A DNA stretch of 64,000 nt from Gemmata massiliana. Its GTDB lineage: Bacteria; Planctomycetota; Planctomycetia; Gemmatales; Gemmataceae. The position numbers and the translations under genes were made by a program. Positions 17,252 to 28,884 of this stretch are shown in pieces. The notes under the pieces were generated by a model, which searched no databases, was not told where the DNA came from, and saw only the letters and a list, made by a program, of their open reading frames with translations. The stretch's first letter is position 1, and each line of letters starts with the position of its first letter. The stretch lies in contig HG799464.1 of NCBI GenBank assembly GCA_000531095.1, forward strand, positions 312,841 through 376,840, in the 5' to 3' direction.

Positions 17252-18937
17252 GTGCCAGGGAAGGCGGTGGGGCGGACCGCGGCGGGAGTGCCGTGGCTGT
17301 GCCCCAATACAGATAGCCTGATTCGGCTCGCCGATGCCCCGGCGGGTCTCGCACGGCAATCTGCCGCCGACGGCTCCGTCGATGTCGGGCTGCTCGCGTT
17401 CCTGCTCCGGTTCGCTCCCCCGGCTGCACAGCCGGAACTGAGTTTGTTTTGTCCGTCTGCACTTTCTGTCGCCGCACTTCCAGACACTGCTGCTGCGTAT
17501 CTGGCTGCCACACCAAGTGGTTGGGCCGATCCCGAGTCGGCAGTTGCGAAACGGTGTCGTGAGTTTTCCACTCGCGCGAACGCATTCGCACGAGCGCTGG
17601 TTGCCCATACGCGCCGGACGAGCGCCGAGCGAGTGGCCGCGATCATGTGGCTCGCGCCGTTGGGCTGGCTCGCGGTGGCGTCTGTCGATCCCGGCGCGGC
17701 CGGGGAACCACTGCACGATCCCGCTTCGCTGCCCACGCCAGAGCTTCAGGCCGAACTCTGGGGACTCGACCAGAACGCGATTGCTCGCCGACTCGCGAAC
17801 CGTTGGCGCCTGCCCGACTGGATCGCTACCGTTCTGGGGAACCTGAACCTGCCGCTGGTCGCGGCCCGCGCGGTTGCGGTCGACTTCGATCTCTTTATTC
17901 TCGCACAATTTGCGGCACTTGAAACGGAACGCCGGGGCCACTCGCTCGGGCTTACGGCTGGCGCGGACCGCGCGTCGCTGCTCAAGGAACTCAAACTCGA
18001 CGACGCGACTGTCGGTGAACTATGGGCCGCAGCCACAGCAGCCCGACAGACGGAAACTGTGACTCCGTCGAATGTCGATCCGAACCCGCACAAAGTTCCG
18101 CTCGTTACTAACCTCCTGAAGATGGCGGGGGAGAGCCGGCGCCGAAACGGTGCTTCGCTCGTTGTTCGGCTCGAAGACCGCCTCGACGACCTCCACCGCG
18201 CGGTTGCTCACGTAGGTGGTGAAGCCGACACGCGAGTGCGGGACGCGAAACTCGCGGCGCTGGCCGAACTTGCGGCCGGAGCCGGGCACGAGATCAACAA
18301 CCCGCTCGCGATCATTTCGGGCCACGCCCAACGACTCGCTCGCACGGAACCGGACCCGGATCGTGGCGCGACGTTGCAAACCATCATTCGCCAAACGCAG
18401 CGAATTTCGGGGATCGTGCGCGATCTCATGCAGTTCGCGCGACCGTCGCAGCCGAAGCCGCACCGCGTGACGGCAGCCGATCTCGTGAACGCGGTCCGCG
18501 ACGAACTCGCGCCGTTCGCGGCGGAAAAGCGCGTCCGTCTGGAAGTCGGCACCGTTCCGGCCAACGCATTCGTTCGCTGTGATCTCGCCCAACTCAAACA
18601 CGCTCTCGTCGCGGTCGTCCGTAACGGCATCGAGGCCGCAGGTGCCGACGGCTGGACGCGGATCAGTTGTCACGACAGCGACGAAGAGTTCGTTACGTTC
18701 ACCATTGAGGACAGCGGACCGGGACTGAACGCGGCGGCCCTCGAACATGCGTTCGATCCGTTCTACTGCGGGCGATCGGCCGGTCGCGGTCGCGGGTTGG
18801 GACTACCCACCGCGTGGCAATTCGTGCGGCAAAACGGCGGCGACGTGCGCCACGAACCCGTGAGCGGCTTGACGCGGTTCGTCGTGACTGTTCCGCGCTC
18901 CATCACACTTGATTTCCTCGACCGTCAGTCCGCTTAG
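17252..18937 (+). CDS. HDOD-like domain sensor histidine kinase
   Basis: 561 aa from GTG 17252, with GAGGAG seven bases upstream. Residues about 20-260 are helical and resemble a degenerate HDOD domain ('AFARALVAHTRRTSAERVAAIMWLAPLGW'... reads like the HDOD core without metal ligands). A linker follows, then HisKA with His346 (AGHEINNPLAII), and HATPase_c with N-box Asn458 (VVRNGIEAA), G1 DSGPGL (487-492) and G2 GRGRGLGL (511-518). There is no transmembrane segment, so it senses a cytoplasmic signal. It should phosphorylate D118 of the adjacent receiver protein. The signal is unknown. Confidence 0.85.
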   Translation: MPGKAVGRTAAGVPWLCPNTDSLIRLADAPAGLARQSAADGSVDVGLLAFLLRFAPPAAQPELSLFCPSALSVAALPDTAAAYLAATPSGWADPESAVAKRCREFSTRANAFARALVAHTRRTSAERVAAIMWLAPLGWLAVASVDPGAAGEPLHDPASLPTPELQAELWGLDQNAIARRLANRWRLPDWIATVLGNLNLPLVAARAVAVDFDLFILAQFAALETERRGHSLGLTAGADRASLLKELKLDDATVGELWAAATAARQTETVTPSNVDPNPHKVPLVTNLLKMAGESRRRNGASLVVRLEDRLDDLHRAVAHVGGEADTRVRDAKLAALAELAAGAGHEINNPLAIISGHAQRLARTEPDPDRGATLQTIIRQTQRISGIVRDLMQFARPSQPKPHRVTAADLVNAVRDELAPFAAEKRVRLEVGTVPANAFVRCDLAQLKHALVAVVRNGIEAAGADGWTRISCHDSDEEFVTFTIEDSGPGLNAAALEHAFDPFYCGRSAGRGRGLGLPTAWQFVRQNGGDVRHEPVSGLTRFVVTVPRSITLDFLDRQSA

Positions 18938-19057
18938 TTGATTGTTAATCATTGTCGCGTAAGCACTTCCGTCGAAATTGCTAACAAAAGATAACAATTT
19001 GGCCCGGTGGGGCCGTCACCGCTGTGAAATACGCCGTGGAAACTGCGTAAACGGCTC

Positions 19058-19168
19058 CAAATTTTGGCCAATTTGTAGCATCTGCGTTTCAAAAAACGGC
19101 TCTGGACGCTACAGGGTGTCTGTCGTCGGCTAACATCCAGCCAAAATTTGACCCGTTTGGCTACAAAT
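19058..19168. repeat. Two crossed inverted repeats (A-B-A'-B')
   Basis: CAAATTTTGG (19058-19067) is complementary to CCAAAATTTG (19141-19150), and ATTTGTAGC (19071-19079) to GCTACAAAT (19160-19168). The order A, B, A', B' means the stems cannot nest and would form a pseudoknot if transcribed. Alternatively, it is an inverted duplication whose halves have been rearranged. Confidence 0.5.
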
Positions 19169-19186
19169 CGCACAAAAACAAAGGGA

Positions 19187-19220
19187 AGAACCGCGGATCA
19201 CACAGATAACGCGGATCGGA
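19187..19220. repeat. Dispersed-repeat-like segment
   Basis: The sequence contains CCGCGGATCACACAGATAAC followed by GCGGATCGGA, with CGCGGAT occurring twice 16 bp apart. Phrases of this 'accgcggatcacacagat' type are common short dispersed repeats in planctomycete genomes. Only one copy is seen in this window. Confidence 0.35.
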
Positions 19221-19410
19221 CTCGGACGCCCCCCAACAGTCTCAACGGGCATTATACCCAGATGTGTACGGAAATTCAGTAAATTTCTTAAAATCGTGGA
19301 ACGAGGCATGAGGGAAATGAACTGTTCGGACGGTTCCGAAACCGTGCTTTAGAATAAGTGCGCTTGGCTCATGCCGGAGATTGCCAACCATCGGTCGCGC
19401 AGCCAGTGAC

Positions 19411-20406
19411 TTAGTCTTCAAACGACACCACATCACCGAACCGGGCTTTCAACGCCTGTTTGCCTCTCTGCCCAATCTTTCTGCACTTCCAGAGTGTCAG
19501 CCCGTCCAACCGCCCCAGGTGCGGGGACGAGGCAAGCGCCAGCGCCCCGGAATCCGTCAGCGGATTCCCCGCCAAACCGAGGTGCGAAAGAGACGAGACC
19601 ACCGGCGAGGCCGCCAGGACGCCAACTCCGTCGTCACCGATCCGGTTTTGTCCCAGGTCCAGGTTATCCAGCCGGGTCAGATGGGTAGAGTTGCCCAGTG
19701 CCCGCGCGCCCGCATCCCCGAAGCGGTTGTCCGAGAGATGGAGCTCGGTCAGGTTGCACACGTATGACGATGAGGCCAGGGCACGGGCGTCGGCCGGACC
19801 CAGCCCAAAGCCGTCCAAGATGAGCCGCTTGATCCGGGACAGTTCCGGCACTTCCAGTACCGGCGCGAGGGCGCGCAAGCGCATGAAACTCGCACTTTGG
19901 ATAGGAGCCGCCGCGAAGATAGCGGCCGCGTTCCGGCGGAACGCTTCGCTGTCATCACACCACACATCCCAGACGAAGCCACGCGGGAAGTTGGTGGAGT
20001 TCCAGCGGACGCCGTCGAGCATCGGGAGTTCGTTCGCCCACCGGTCGCAGTTGGTTTCGAGCACACTCTTGCGTTCGTTAATTTGCCACCGCCGCGCGCT
20101 CGGCAGGTCGGGGCGAGCCAACTCGCACTGAACGCGGATGAATTCGGCACGTAATGCGTCGTCCGGGTCGCCGGTCGCCTCCAAGAACTCGGCGTATTCC
20201 AGTCTGGCTGAATCGTCATCGGGGCGCTCGCATACGGCACGTAAACGCGCCTCGCGCTCGTCCAGTGCTGGACCTGCCTGCTGATCCGCTTTACGATTCC
20301 TTTCGCCACGCCATCGATCCATGATCGGCTCGGTTGAGGTGTCACCCACGACCCATTTCTTTGGTTCAACTACGACTTGTTCAGCAGAGTGTCGACGACG
20401 TGGCAT
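19411..20406 (-). CDS. TIGR02996 domain + leucine-rich repeat protein
   Basis: 331 aa. Residues about 48-95 match the Gemmata-enriched TIGR02996 domain ('LRAVCERPDDDSARLEYAEFLEATGD', 'ALRAEFIRVQCEL'). Residues about 190-320 are RNI-type leucine-rich repeats: 'LTELHLSDNRFGDAGARALG', 'LDNLDLGQNRIGDDGVGVLA', 'LSHLGLAGNPLTDSGALALA'. No signal peptide or membrane helix. The family is expanded in Gemmata and has no assigned function; LRRs suggest a protein-binding role. An internal ATG at 20322 is an alternative start. A relative lies at 31686-32924. Confidence 0.82.
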   Translation of the reverse strand: MPRRRHSAEQVVVEPKKWVVGDTSTEPIMDRWRGERNRKADQQAGPALDEREARLRAVCERPDDDSARLEYAEFLEATGDPDDALRAEFIRVQCELARPDLPSARRWQINERKSVLETNCDRWANELPMLDGVRWNSTNFPRGFVWDVWCDDSEAFRRNAAAIFAAAPIQSASFMRLRALAPVLEVPELSRIKRLILDGFGLGPADARALASSSYVCNLTELHLSDNRFGDAGARALGNSTHLTRLDNLDLGQNRIGDDGVGVLAASPVVSSLSHLGLAGNPLTDSGALALASSPHLGRLDGLTLWKCRKIGQRGKQALKARFGDVVSFED

Positions 20407-20552
20407 TCTCTCAAATGCGGCCCTGGTCCTCGGCCGTGCATCAGGATCTCTTGATTGTCGCAGCCCGCATTTTCGAGCGCGTCAACCAGGATCGGCATCC
20501 CGGAAAAGTCACGAGAATCGCATCACGAGTGTTGGATCGGGGAGAAGTAACC

Positions 20553-21314
20553 TTACTCTCTTCCAGTGTCGTCGAGCAGAACGGACAACGCTCGCTGATG
20601 GTTCGTCAGGAACCCGCGGGTAACGACGTAGTGATCGGTTTCGGTGTAGGGCGTCTCGCGGATACCATCCGCTCCAAAAACGTAAATTCGAGCATCCGGG
20701 TGCGCCATGATGATTGGCGAGTGAGTCGCGATAACGAACTGCGCGCCGGTTTTGCAGAACTCGTGTAACAGCGCCAGGAACTCGATTTGTCGTTGGGGCG
20801 ATAGTGCCGCTTCGGGCTCATCCATCAGATAGAGCCCATTCCCTCGAAACCGGTTCTTGAACAGAGCGAAGAACGATTCCCCGTGAGATTGTTCGTGGAG
20901 TGAGCGGCCACCGTAGGCGGAGAGCAGGTCTGGATCCAAGCGCTCGATCTCGGTCGCCACGTTGTAGAAGCTCTCGGCCCGAAGGAAGTAACTGTCCCTC
21001 GGCACCACCGATTTTGCAAGTCTCAGCGCCTCGCCGAGTTTGGAGTGCGAGGCCCGGGTCGCGAAGTTGAAGTTCCGGCTCCCGCCTTCCGGGTTGAGTC
21101 CGCACTCAACCGCAATCGCCTCCAACAGAGTCGATTTCCCGGCCCCGTTCTCACCAACGAAGAACGTCACTTTCGGATGAAGGTCGAGCGTTTCGAGGTT
21201 GCGGATCGCGGGTAAGCAGTACGGAAAGCTGTCCGGAGCGGTGATGCGCTCGCGTAGTAGTTGGACGCGGAGCAGGTACGGGCCGGGACGTGTTGGTAGC
21301 TTTCGGCGGGCCAT
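20553..21314 (-). CDS. SMC/ABC-like AAA ATPase (AAA_21/OLD-type)
   Basis: 253 aa. Walker A GENGAGKST (54-62), ABC signature-like 'SHGESFFALF', Walker B 'GLYLMDEPEAALSP' and switch 'IATHSPIIM' make it a compact SMC/RecF-like ATPase of the 'predicted ATPase' type. There is no TOPRIM nuclease domain as in OLD proteins and no membrane partner, so it is neither a transporter nor an obvious nuclease. Homologs are found as stand-alone proteins in many bacteria and sometimes in toxin-antitoxin or phage defence loci. Nothing in the neighbourhood supports a specific role. Confidence 0.85.
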   Translation of the reverse strand: MARRKLPTRPGPYLLRVQLLRERITAPDSFPYCLPAIRNLETLDLHPKVTFFVGENGAGKSTLLEAIAVECGLNPEGGSRNFNFATRASHSKLGEALRLAKSVVPRDSYFLRAESFYNVATEIERLDPDLLSAYGGRSLHEQSHGESFFALFKNRFRGNGLYLMDEPEAALSPQRQIEFLALLHEFCKTGAQFVIATHSPIIMAHPDARIYVFGADGIRETPYTETDHYVVTRGFLTNHQRALSVLLDDTGRE

Positions 21315-21519
21315 TGTGCTTTCTCATCGGCGAAATGGGTTCACTACTTTGGGTCTTCTCGCGGCCATTTTCATTAGCTGAAAGAAGCCAACACGGAATC
21401 TCGGCACGTCTTTCTTGAATTGAATCCGGTCACCGCTTGCGGGCGGGCGTTCCGACCATTAATCTCGGGGTGTTGGTTCTCAATTCGCGATCGAACATTA
21501 CCCGGAAGGACGCCGGTTC

Positions 21520-22257
21520 ATGTTGCGCGTCGTGGCGGATCTCGCCCGCAACATCGCTCAGTTGGTTTACCCGAACGAGTGCCTGATTTGCGACGCCCGG
21601 GAGGGCGAAGCGGGCACGTTCCGGCACGGACTCTGCACCGACTGTCACCGCGCCGTGACCACGGACCCGTTCCCGGTGTGCCCCTGGTGTGCTCAAACGG
21701 TCGGCCCGCACACCGATACCGCGAACGGGTGCGGCGAGTGTCGCGGGGTGTCGCTCGGTTTTGAACGCGCGTTTCGGCTCGGCCCACACGAAGGGAAATT
21801 GCGCGACGCCGTGTTGCGCACGAAAGTGCTCGCGGGCGAGGGCTTGGCCGATTTGCTCGGGCGCACGTTCGTAGAGCACCGCGGCACCGATCTTGCGAGT
21901 GTCCCCGTCGATTTAGTGTGCCCCATTCCCCTCCACTGGTGGCGCAAATGGACGCGCGGTTACAACCAAGCCGAAGCTGTTGCCCGCGAACTCGCGGCGG
22001 GGTTACGTGTCTCGTTCGATCCGAGGTTGCTTGTGCGAACGCGACACGCGACACAACACGTGCAGGCGTCACGCACGGCGCGACTGGCGAACATGAAGGG
22101 TGCTTTTCGGGTGCGGGCCGGCGCAAGGCTACTCGGCCAAACGGTACTGCTGGTAGATGATGTGATGACCACGGGGAGTACGGTGAGCGAGGCGGCCCGG
22201 ACGCTTCGGGCCGCCGGCGCGGATCGCGTGGTGATCGGGGTTCTGGCCCGTCGGTAG
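21520..22257 (+). CDS. ComF-family phosphoribosyltransferase
   Basis: 245 aa. N-terminal zinc-binding cysteine pairs (C21/C24, C39/C42, C54/C57, C71/C74) precede a phosphoribosyltransferase domain with 'PIPLHWWRKWTRGYNQAEAVAREL', 'RTRHATQHVQASRTARLANMKGAF' (the TxxQ..l....R..N..gaF ComF signature) and the PRPP loop LVDDVMTTGST (211-221). ComF proteins support DNA uptake or recombination in some bacteria; their exact reaction is not established. The gene stands alone, followed by a DUF1573 gene with its own ribosome binding site. Confidence 0.9.
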   Translation: MLRVVADLARNIAQLVYPNECLICDAREGEAGTFRHGLCTDCHRAVTTDPFPVCPWCAQTVGPHTDTANGCGECRGVSLGFERAFRLGPHEGKLRDAVLRTKVLAGEGLADLLGRTFVEHRGTDLASVPVDLVCPIPLHWWRKWTRGYNQAEAVARELAAGLRVSFDPRLLVRTRHATQHVQASRTARLANMKGAFRVRAGARLLGQTVLLVDDVMTTGSTVSEAARTLRAAGADRVVIGVLARR

Positions 22258-22469
22258 GAGTCGTGCGGGTCGGACCAGTGGAACAGGGACGTGCGCTCGT
22301 AACGAGCCAGCGGGTCGCACCGGAAGCGGCAGCCCGCGGCCATAAATCGGACAGGCTTCCGACCCGGTTTCCTGCTGAGGGGGCCGGTCGGAGTGTGATA
22401 CCAAATAGGTTAAGGATCGCGGCACTCCGGGGGGTATGCTGCGGTCCCCTTAATGGGGGAGAAGAGGAA

Positions 22470-23456
22470 ATGACACGTTTCGTCTTGGGCCTTGTCGGTG
22501 TGCTGGCGTTCAACACACTGGCGTGGGCCGGCCCGAATGATCTGTTCACGGAAAAAGACAAAGACTTCGGCGTCAGCCCGAAGGGAACCGTTCTGGTTCA
22601 CTACTTCCGGTTCACCAATACGACCAAAGAAACCATCACGCTGGGTCAGCCCCGCGTGTCGTGCGGTTGCGTGACCCCGGCCCTCACGACGAACCGCGTC
22701 GCCCCGGGCGAAACGGCCGCCGTGATCGCGTACATGGACACCAAGCGCATCCCGAACGCGGGCATCACCAAGACCGTTCTGGTCTACGTGCCGTTCACGT
22801 CGCCGACGTTTGAAGAGGTGGCCCTGAAGGTCACGACCGTGACGCGCGACGACCTGATGATGTCGCCGGACACGCTCGCGTTCGGCACCGTCACGAAGGG
22901 GAAGGGCGCGAAGATTTCGACGAAGGTGACCTTCACGAGCGACGCGAACTGGACCGTGAACAAGGCCACCAGCACCGGCGGGTTCGTGAGCGTGGAAGCG
23001 AAGCTCAACTCCCGCAGCGGCAGCATTGTGACCTACGACGTGACCGCGACGCTCGACAAGGAGTGCCCGGCCGGTAACTGGACCTCCGACATCTACCTCG
23101 AAACCTCCAACACGGCCGTCGCGAAGCTCCGCATCCCGGTCACCGTGGCCGTGAGTGCCGCGGTCGCCGCGTCGCCCGAAATCGTGGCCTTCGGCAGCGT
23201 GAAGATGGGCAGCGCGTCCGAACAGAAGGTGACGATCCAGAGCGCCACGCCGTTCAAGATCCTCGAAGTGAAGGGCGCGGACGAGCAACTGTCGGTGAAG
23301 GTCGACAAGGATAGCGCGAAGCCGGTCCACACGGTCGTCATCGCCGCGAACCCGGCCGCGGCCGGCGGGTTCACCCGCAGCGTCGAGATCGTGACCGACA
23401 ACAAGGACCAACCGTCGATCATCGTGCCGGTGACCGCGAAGGTCGTGAGCAAGTAA
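22470..23456 (+). CDS. Secreted DUF1573 domain protein
   Basis: 328 aa from ATG 22470, with GAGAAGAGGA directly upstream; the open sequence before it is not coding-like. A signal peptide (MTRFVLGLVGVLAFNTLAWA) leads into 'DKDFGVSPKGTVLVHYFRFTN' and 'VSCGCVTPALTTNRVAPGETA', the DUF1573 Ig-like signature with its CGC. Two further beta-sandwich repeats follow ('LAFGTVTKG', 'VAFGSVKMG'). This family is abundant in planctomycetes and probably acts in the periplasm or cell envelope; function unknown. A strong terminator follows the stop. Confidence 0.85.
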   Translation: MTRFVLGLVGVLAFNTLAWAGPNDLFTEKDKDFGVSPKGTVLVHYFRFTNTTKETITLGQPRVSCGCVTPALTTNRVAPGETAAVIAYMDTKRIPNAGITKTVLVYVPFTSPTFEEVALKVTTVTRDDLMMSPDTLAFGTVTKGKGAKISTKVTFTSDANWTVNKATSTGGFVSVEAKLNSRSGSIVTYDVTATLDKECPAGNWTSDIYLETSNTAVAKLRIPVTVAVSAAVAASPEIVAFGSVKMGSASEQKVTIQSATPFKILEVKGADEQLSVKVDKDSAKPVHTVVIAANPAAAGGFTRSVEIVTDNKDQPSIIVPVTAKVVSK

Positions 23457-23479
23457 CTGGTTCGGTTCGTGACTTCTGC

Positions 23480-23520
23480 GAAAGCCCGCCTGCACCAACA
23501 GGCGGGCTTTCTTATTTGTT
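23480..23520 (+). terminator. Intrinsic terminator after the DUF1573 gene
   Basis: GAAAGCCCGCCTG (23480-23492) pairs perfectly with CAGGCGGGCTTTC (23499-23511) around a CACCAA loop, followed by TTATTTGTT. A textbook rho-independent terminator 24 bp after the stop. Confidence 0.9.
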
Positions 23521-23586
23521 GGGCGCGGTCGCGTTCTCTATCACAACAGTAATTCCAGAAGTCTGACGCCCCGTGAGGCTCGCCGC

Positions 23587-27060
<3,474 letters not shown>

Positions 27061-27079
27061 CCCCGTTTTAGGGTGCGCG

Positions 27080-28156
27080 ATGCTGCCAGTCGTGTTGTTG
27101 GTGTGTTCGGTGGGCGCGGACCCCGCGCCCACGATTACCTCCCCCGTCGGTACGGGGGAACAGGGCTTCGCGGGGGACGGTGGCCCGGCGGCGAAGGCCA
27201 AGCTCGATCAGCCGTTCGACGTCGCGTTCGATAAGGCCGGCAATCTCTACTTCTCCGACACGTTCAATCACCGGGTTCGCAAGGTCGATGCGAAGACCGG
27301 TGTTATTTCCACCGTTGCCGGGAACGGCAAAAAGGGCTTCGCCGGTGACGGGGCAAAAGCCACCGACGCGAGCCTGAACGAGCCTTACGGCGTCGAACTC
27401 GATGCCGACGGCAACCTCTACATTGTGGACCGACTCAACTTTTGTGTGCGCAAGGTGGACGCCAAAACCGCGTTCATTTCTACTGTGGCCGGCACCGGCG
27501 GGAAGTCCGGCTTCGGCGGCGATCGTGGGGCCGCGGACAAGGCGCTGCTCGTGGAGCCGAACGGCATTTGCCTCGACGGGAAGGGGAAGCTCTACATCGC
27601 GGACGTGGCCGGCCACCGTGTGCGGGTCGTGGACGTCGCGAAAGGTACGATCGACACGCTCGCGGGCACGGGGAAGGGGGCGACGGTCGGCGACGGCGGC
27701 CCACTCAAGGACGCGGTGCTCTTTGGTCCGCGTGCGGTCGCGATGACCCCGGACGGGCGGCTTTACATCGTCGAGCGCAACGGGCACTGCGTGCGGGTCG
27801 TGGACCTTACGAAGGGAACGATCGCTCGTTTCGCGGGCACCGGGAAGAAGGGGTATACCGGCGACGGCGGGAAGGCGCTTGACGCGACCTTTGACGGCCC
27901 GAAAGAAATCGACGTCGACAAAGACGGCAACGTGTTTCTCGTGGACACAGAGAACGAAGCGATTCGGCGGATCGATGCCAAAACCGGAGTCGTCACGACG
28001 GTCGCGGGGAAGGGCCGGACGAAAACGCCGGGTCTCGGCGACAACGGCCCCGCGACTTCCGCAACACTCGGTCGGCCGCACGGGGTCGCGGTGAGTCCGG
28101 ACGGTGCACTTTACATCGGTGACACGAACAGTCACCGCATCCGCAAGGTGAAATGA
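27080..28156 (+). CDS. Secreted NHL-repeat beta-propeller protein
   Basis: 358 aa. A short hydrophobic leader (MLPVVLLVCSVGA) is probably a signal peptide. It is followed by about six NHL-type repeats of roughly 55 residues: 'GFAGDGGPAAKAKLDQPFDV', 'GNLYFSDTFNHRVRKVD', 'GVISTVAGNGKKGFAGDGAK' and so on, ending 'DGALYIGDTNSHRIRKVK'. A closed beta-propeller is expected, usually a binding scaffold outside the cytoplasm; some members are lyases or bind ligands. It lies 19 bp after pyc on the same strand and may be co-transcribed. The stop is 2 bp from the convergent zinc-ribbon gene. Confidence 0.85.
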   Translation: MLPVVLLVCSVGADPAPTITSPVGTGEQGFAGDGGPAAKAKLDQPFDVAFDKAGNLYFSDTFNHRVRKVDAKTGVISTVAGNGKKGFAGDGAKATDASLNEPYGVELDADGNLYIVDRLNFCVRKVDAKTAFISTVAGTGGKSGFGGDRGAADKALLVEPNGICLDGKGKLYIADVAGHRVRVVDVAKGTIDTLAGTGKGATVGDGGPLKDAVLFGPRAVAMTPDGRLYIVERNGHCVRVVDLTKGTIARFAGTGKKGYTGDGGKALDATFDGPKEIDVDKDGNVFLVDTENEAIRRIDAKTGVVTTVAGKGRTKTPGLGDNGPATSATLGRPHGVAVSPDGALYIGDTNSHRIRKVK

Positions 28157-28158
28157 CC

Positions 28159-28728
28159 TTACCGCCCGGTGAAGTACCCGGCGGCGAACGCGATCCCGAG
28201 CATGACGGTAACTGCACCGGCGAGTAGAGTCGCCTGCTGGGAATTGAGGACGATCACCCGGGGAGGTTCGCCGAGGCTCATCGCGTCCGGGCCGGAAACG
28301 CGCGCGGGTGCGGGGCGCTCCGGTTCTTTCGGGATCTCGTCTAACCCCAAAAGCTCGTCCATGTCGCGCTCGAACAGCGGGCGCTCGTCGGGCGACTTCG
28401 CGGGCGCTTTTACCGCGGGCTTCGGAACCGGCGGTGGGGCCATTCGCGCTTTTGGCGCTTTTGCTACTGGTACATCTTCCAACACCATCGGTGGAGCCGC
28501 GACCGGTTGCACGAGTTGAGCCGCCGGCTTCACGATGCGCTCGGTCGCCACGTTCTCGAGCATTTCCTCCACGTCGTCCAGGTTGAGGTGCTCGGTCTTC
28601 GCGTCGTCCGGGTGTGCGGGCACGACGATCGCACCGCCGCAGTGTGGGCAGGTCGTTTCTGTGCCGGCTTTGCGGGTCGCGATCCCGAGTCGGCGGGTAC
28701 AGTGTGTGCAGCGGAACCGGATGGGCAT
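28159..28728 (-). CDS. Zinc-ribbon protein with C-terminal membrane anchor
   Basis: 189 aa from ATG 28728; open sequence upstream is not conserved-looking. It begins 'MPIRFRCTHCTRRLGIATRK' and continues 'TTCPHCGG', a two-CxxC zinc ribbon also found at the start of many planctomycete proteins. The middle is a proline/alanine-rich linker with acidic clusters ('RDMDELLGLDEIP'). The end is one transmembrane helix ('ATLLAGAVTVMLGIAFAAGYF') with a GR tail. Probably a cytoplasmic sensor or scaffold tethered to the membrane; function unknown. Convergent with the NHL gene with only 2 bp between stops and no terminator. Confidence 0.75.
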   Translation of the reverse strand: MPIRFRCTHCTRRLGIATRKAGTETTCPHCGGAIVVPAHPDDAKTEHLNLDDVEEMLENVATERIVKPAAQLVQPVAAPPMVLEDVPVAKAPKARMAPPPVPKPAVKAPAKSPDERPLFERDMDELLGLDEIPKEPERPAPARVSGPDAMSLGEPPRVIVLNSQQATLLAGAVTVMLGIAFAAGYFTGR

Positions 28729-28884
28729 TCCGAAGTCTCCGGCCAACGACGGACTACGAGGGTGGTTAGTGCAGTATACCCGATCGCCCGGTCCCGGGTG
28801 TCCGAATCCGGTCGGGAGCTTGATCCGCCGGCCGCCCCGGGAAACAATGAGTGTCCGAGGCGCGAACACCGATTGGAGCACCCC

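Larger units (their letters stand above)
18938..19410. other. Convergent intergenic region, AT-richer, with repeats
   Basis: Between the histidine kinase stop and the LRR-protein stop. It contains a crossed pair of inverted repeats (19058-19168) and a dispersed-repeat-like segment (19187-19220), both listed separately. No gene is visible; base composition is lower in GC than the flanking genes. Confidence 0.5.
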
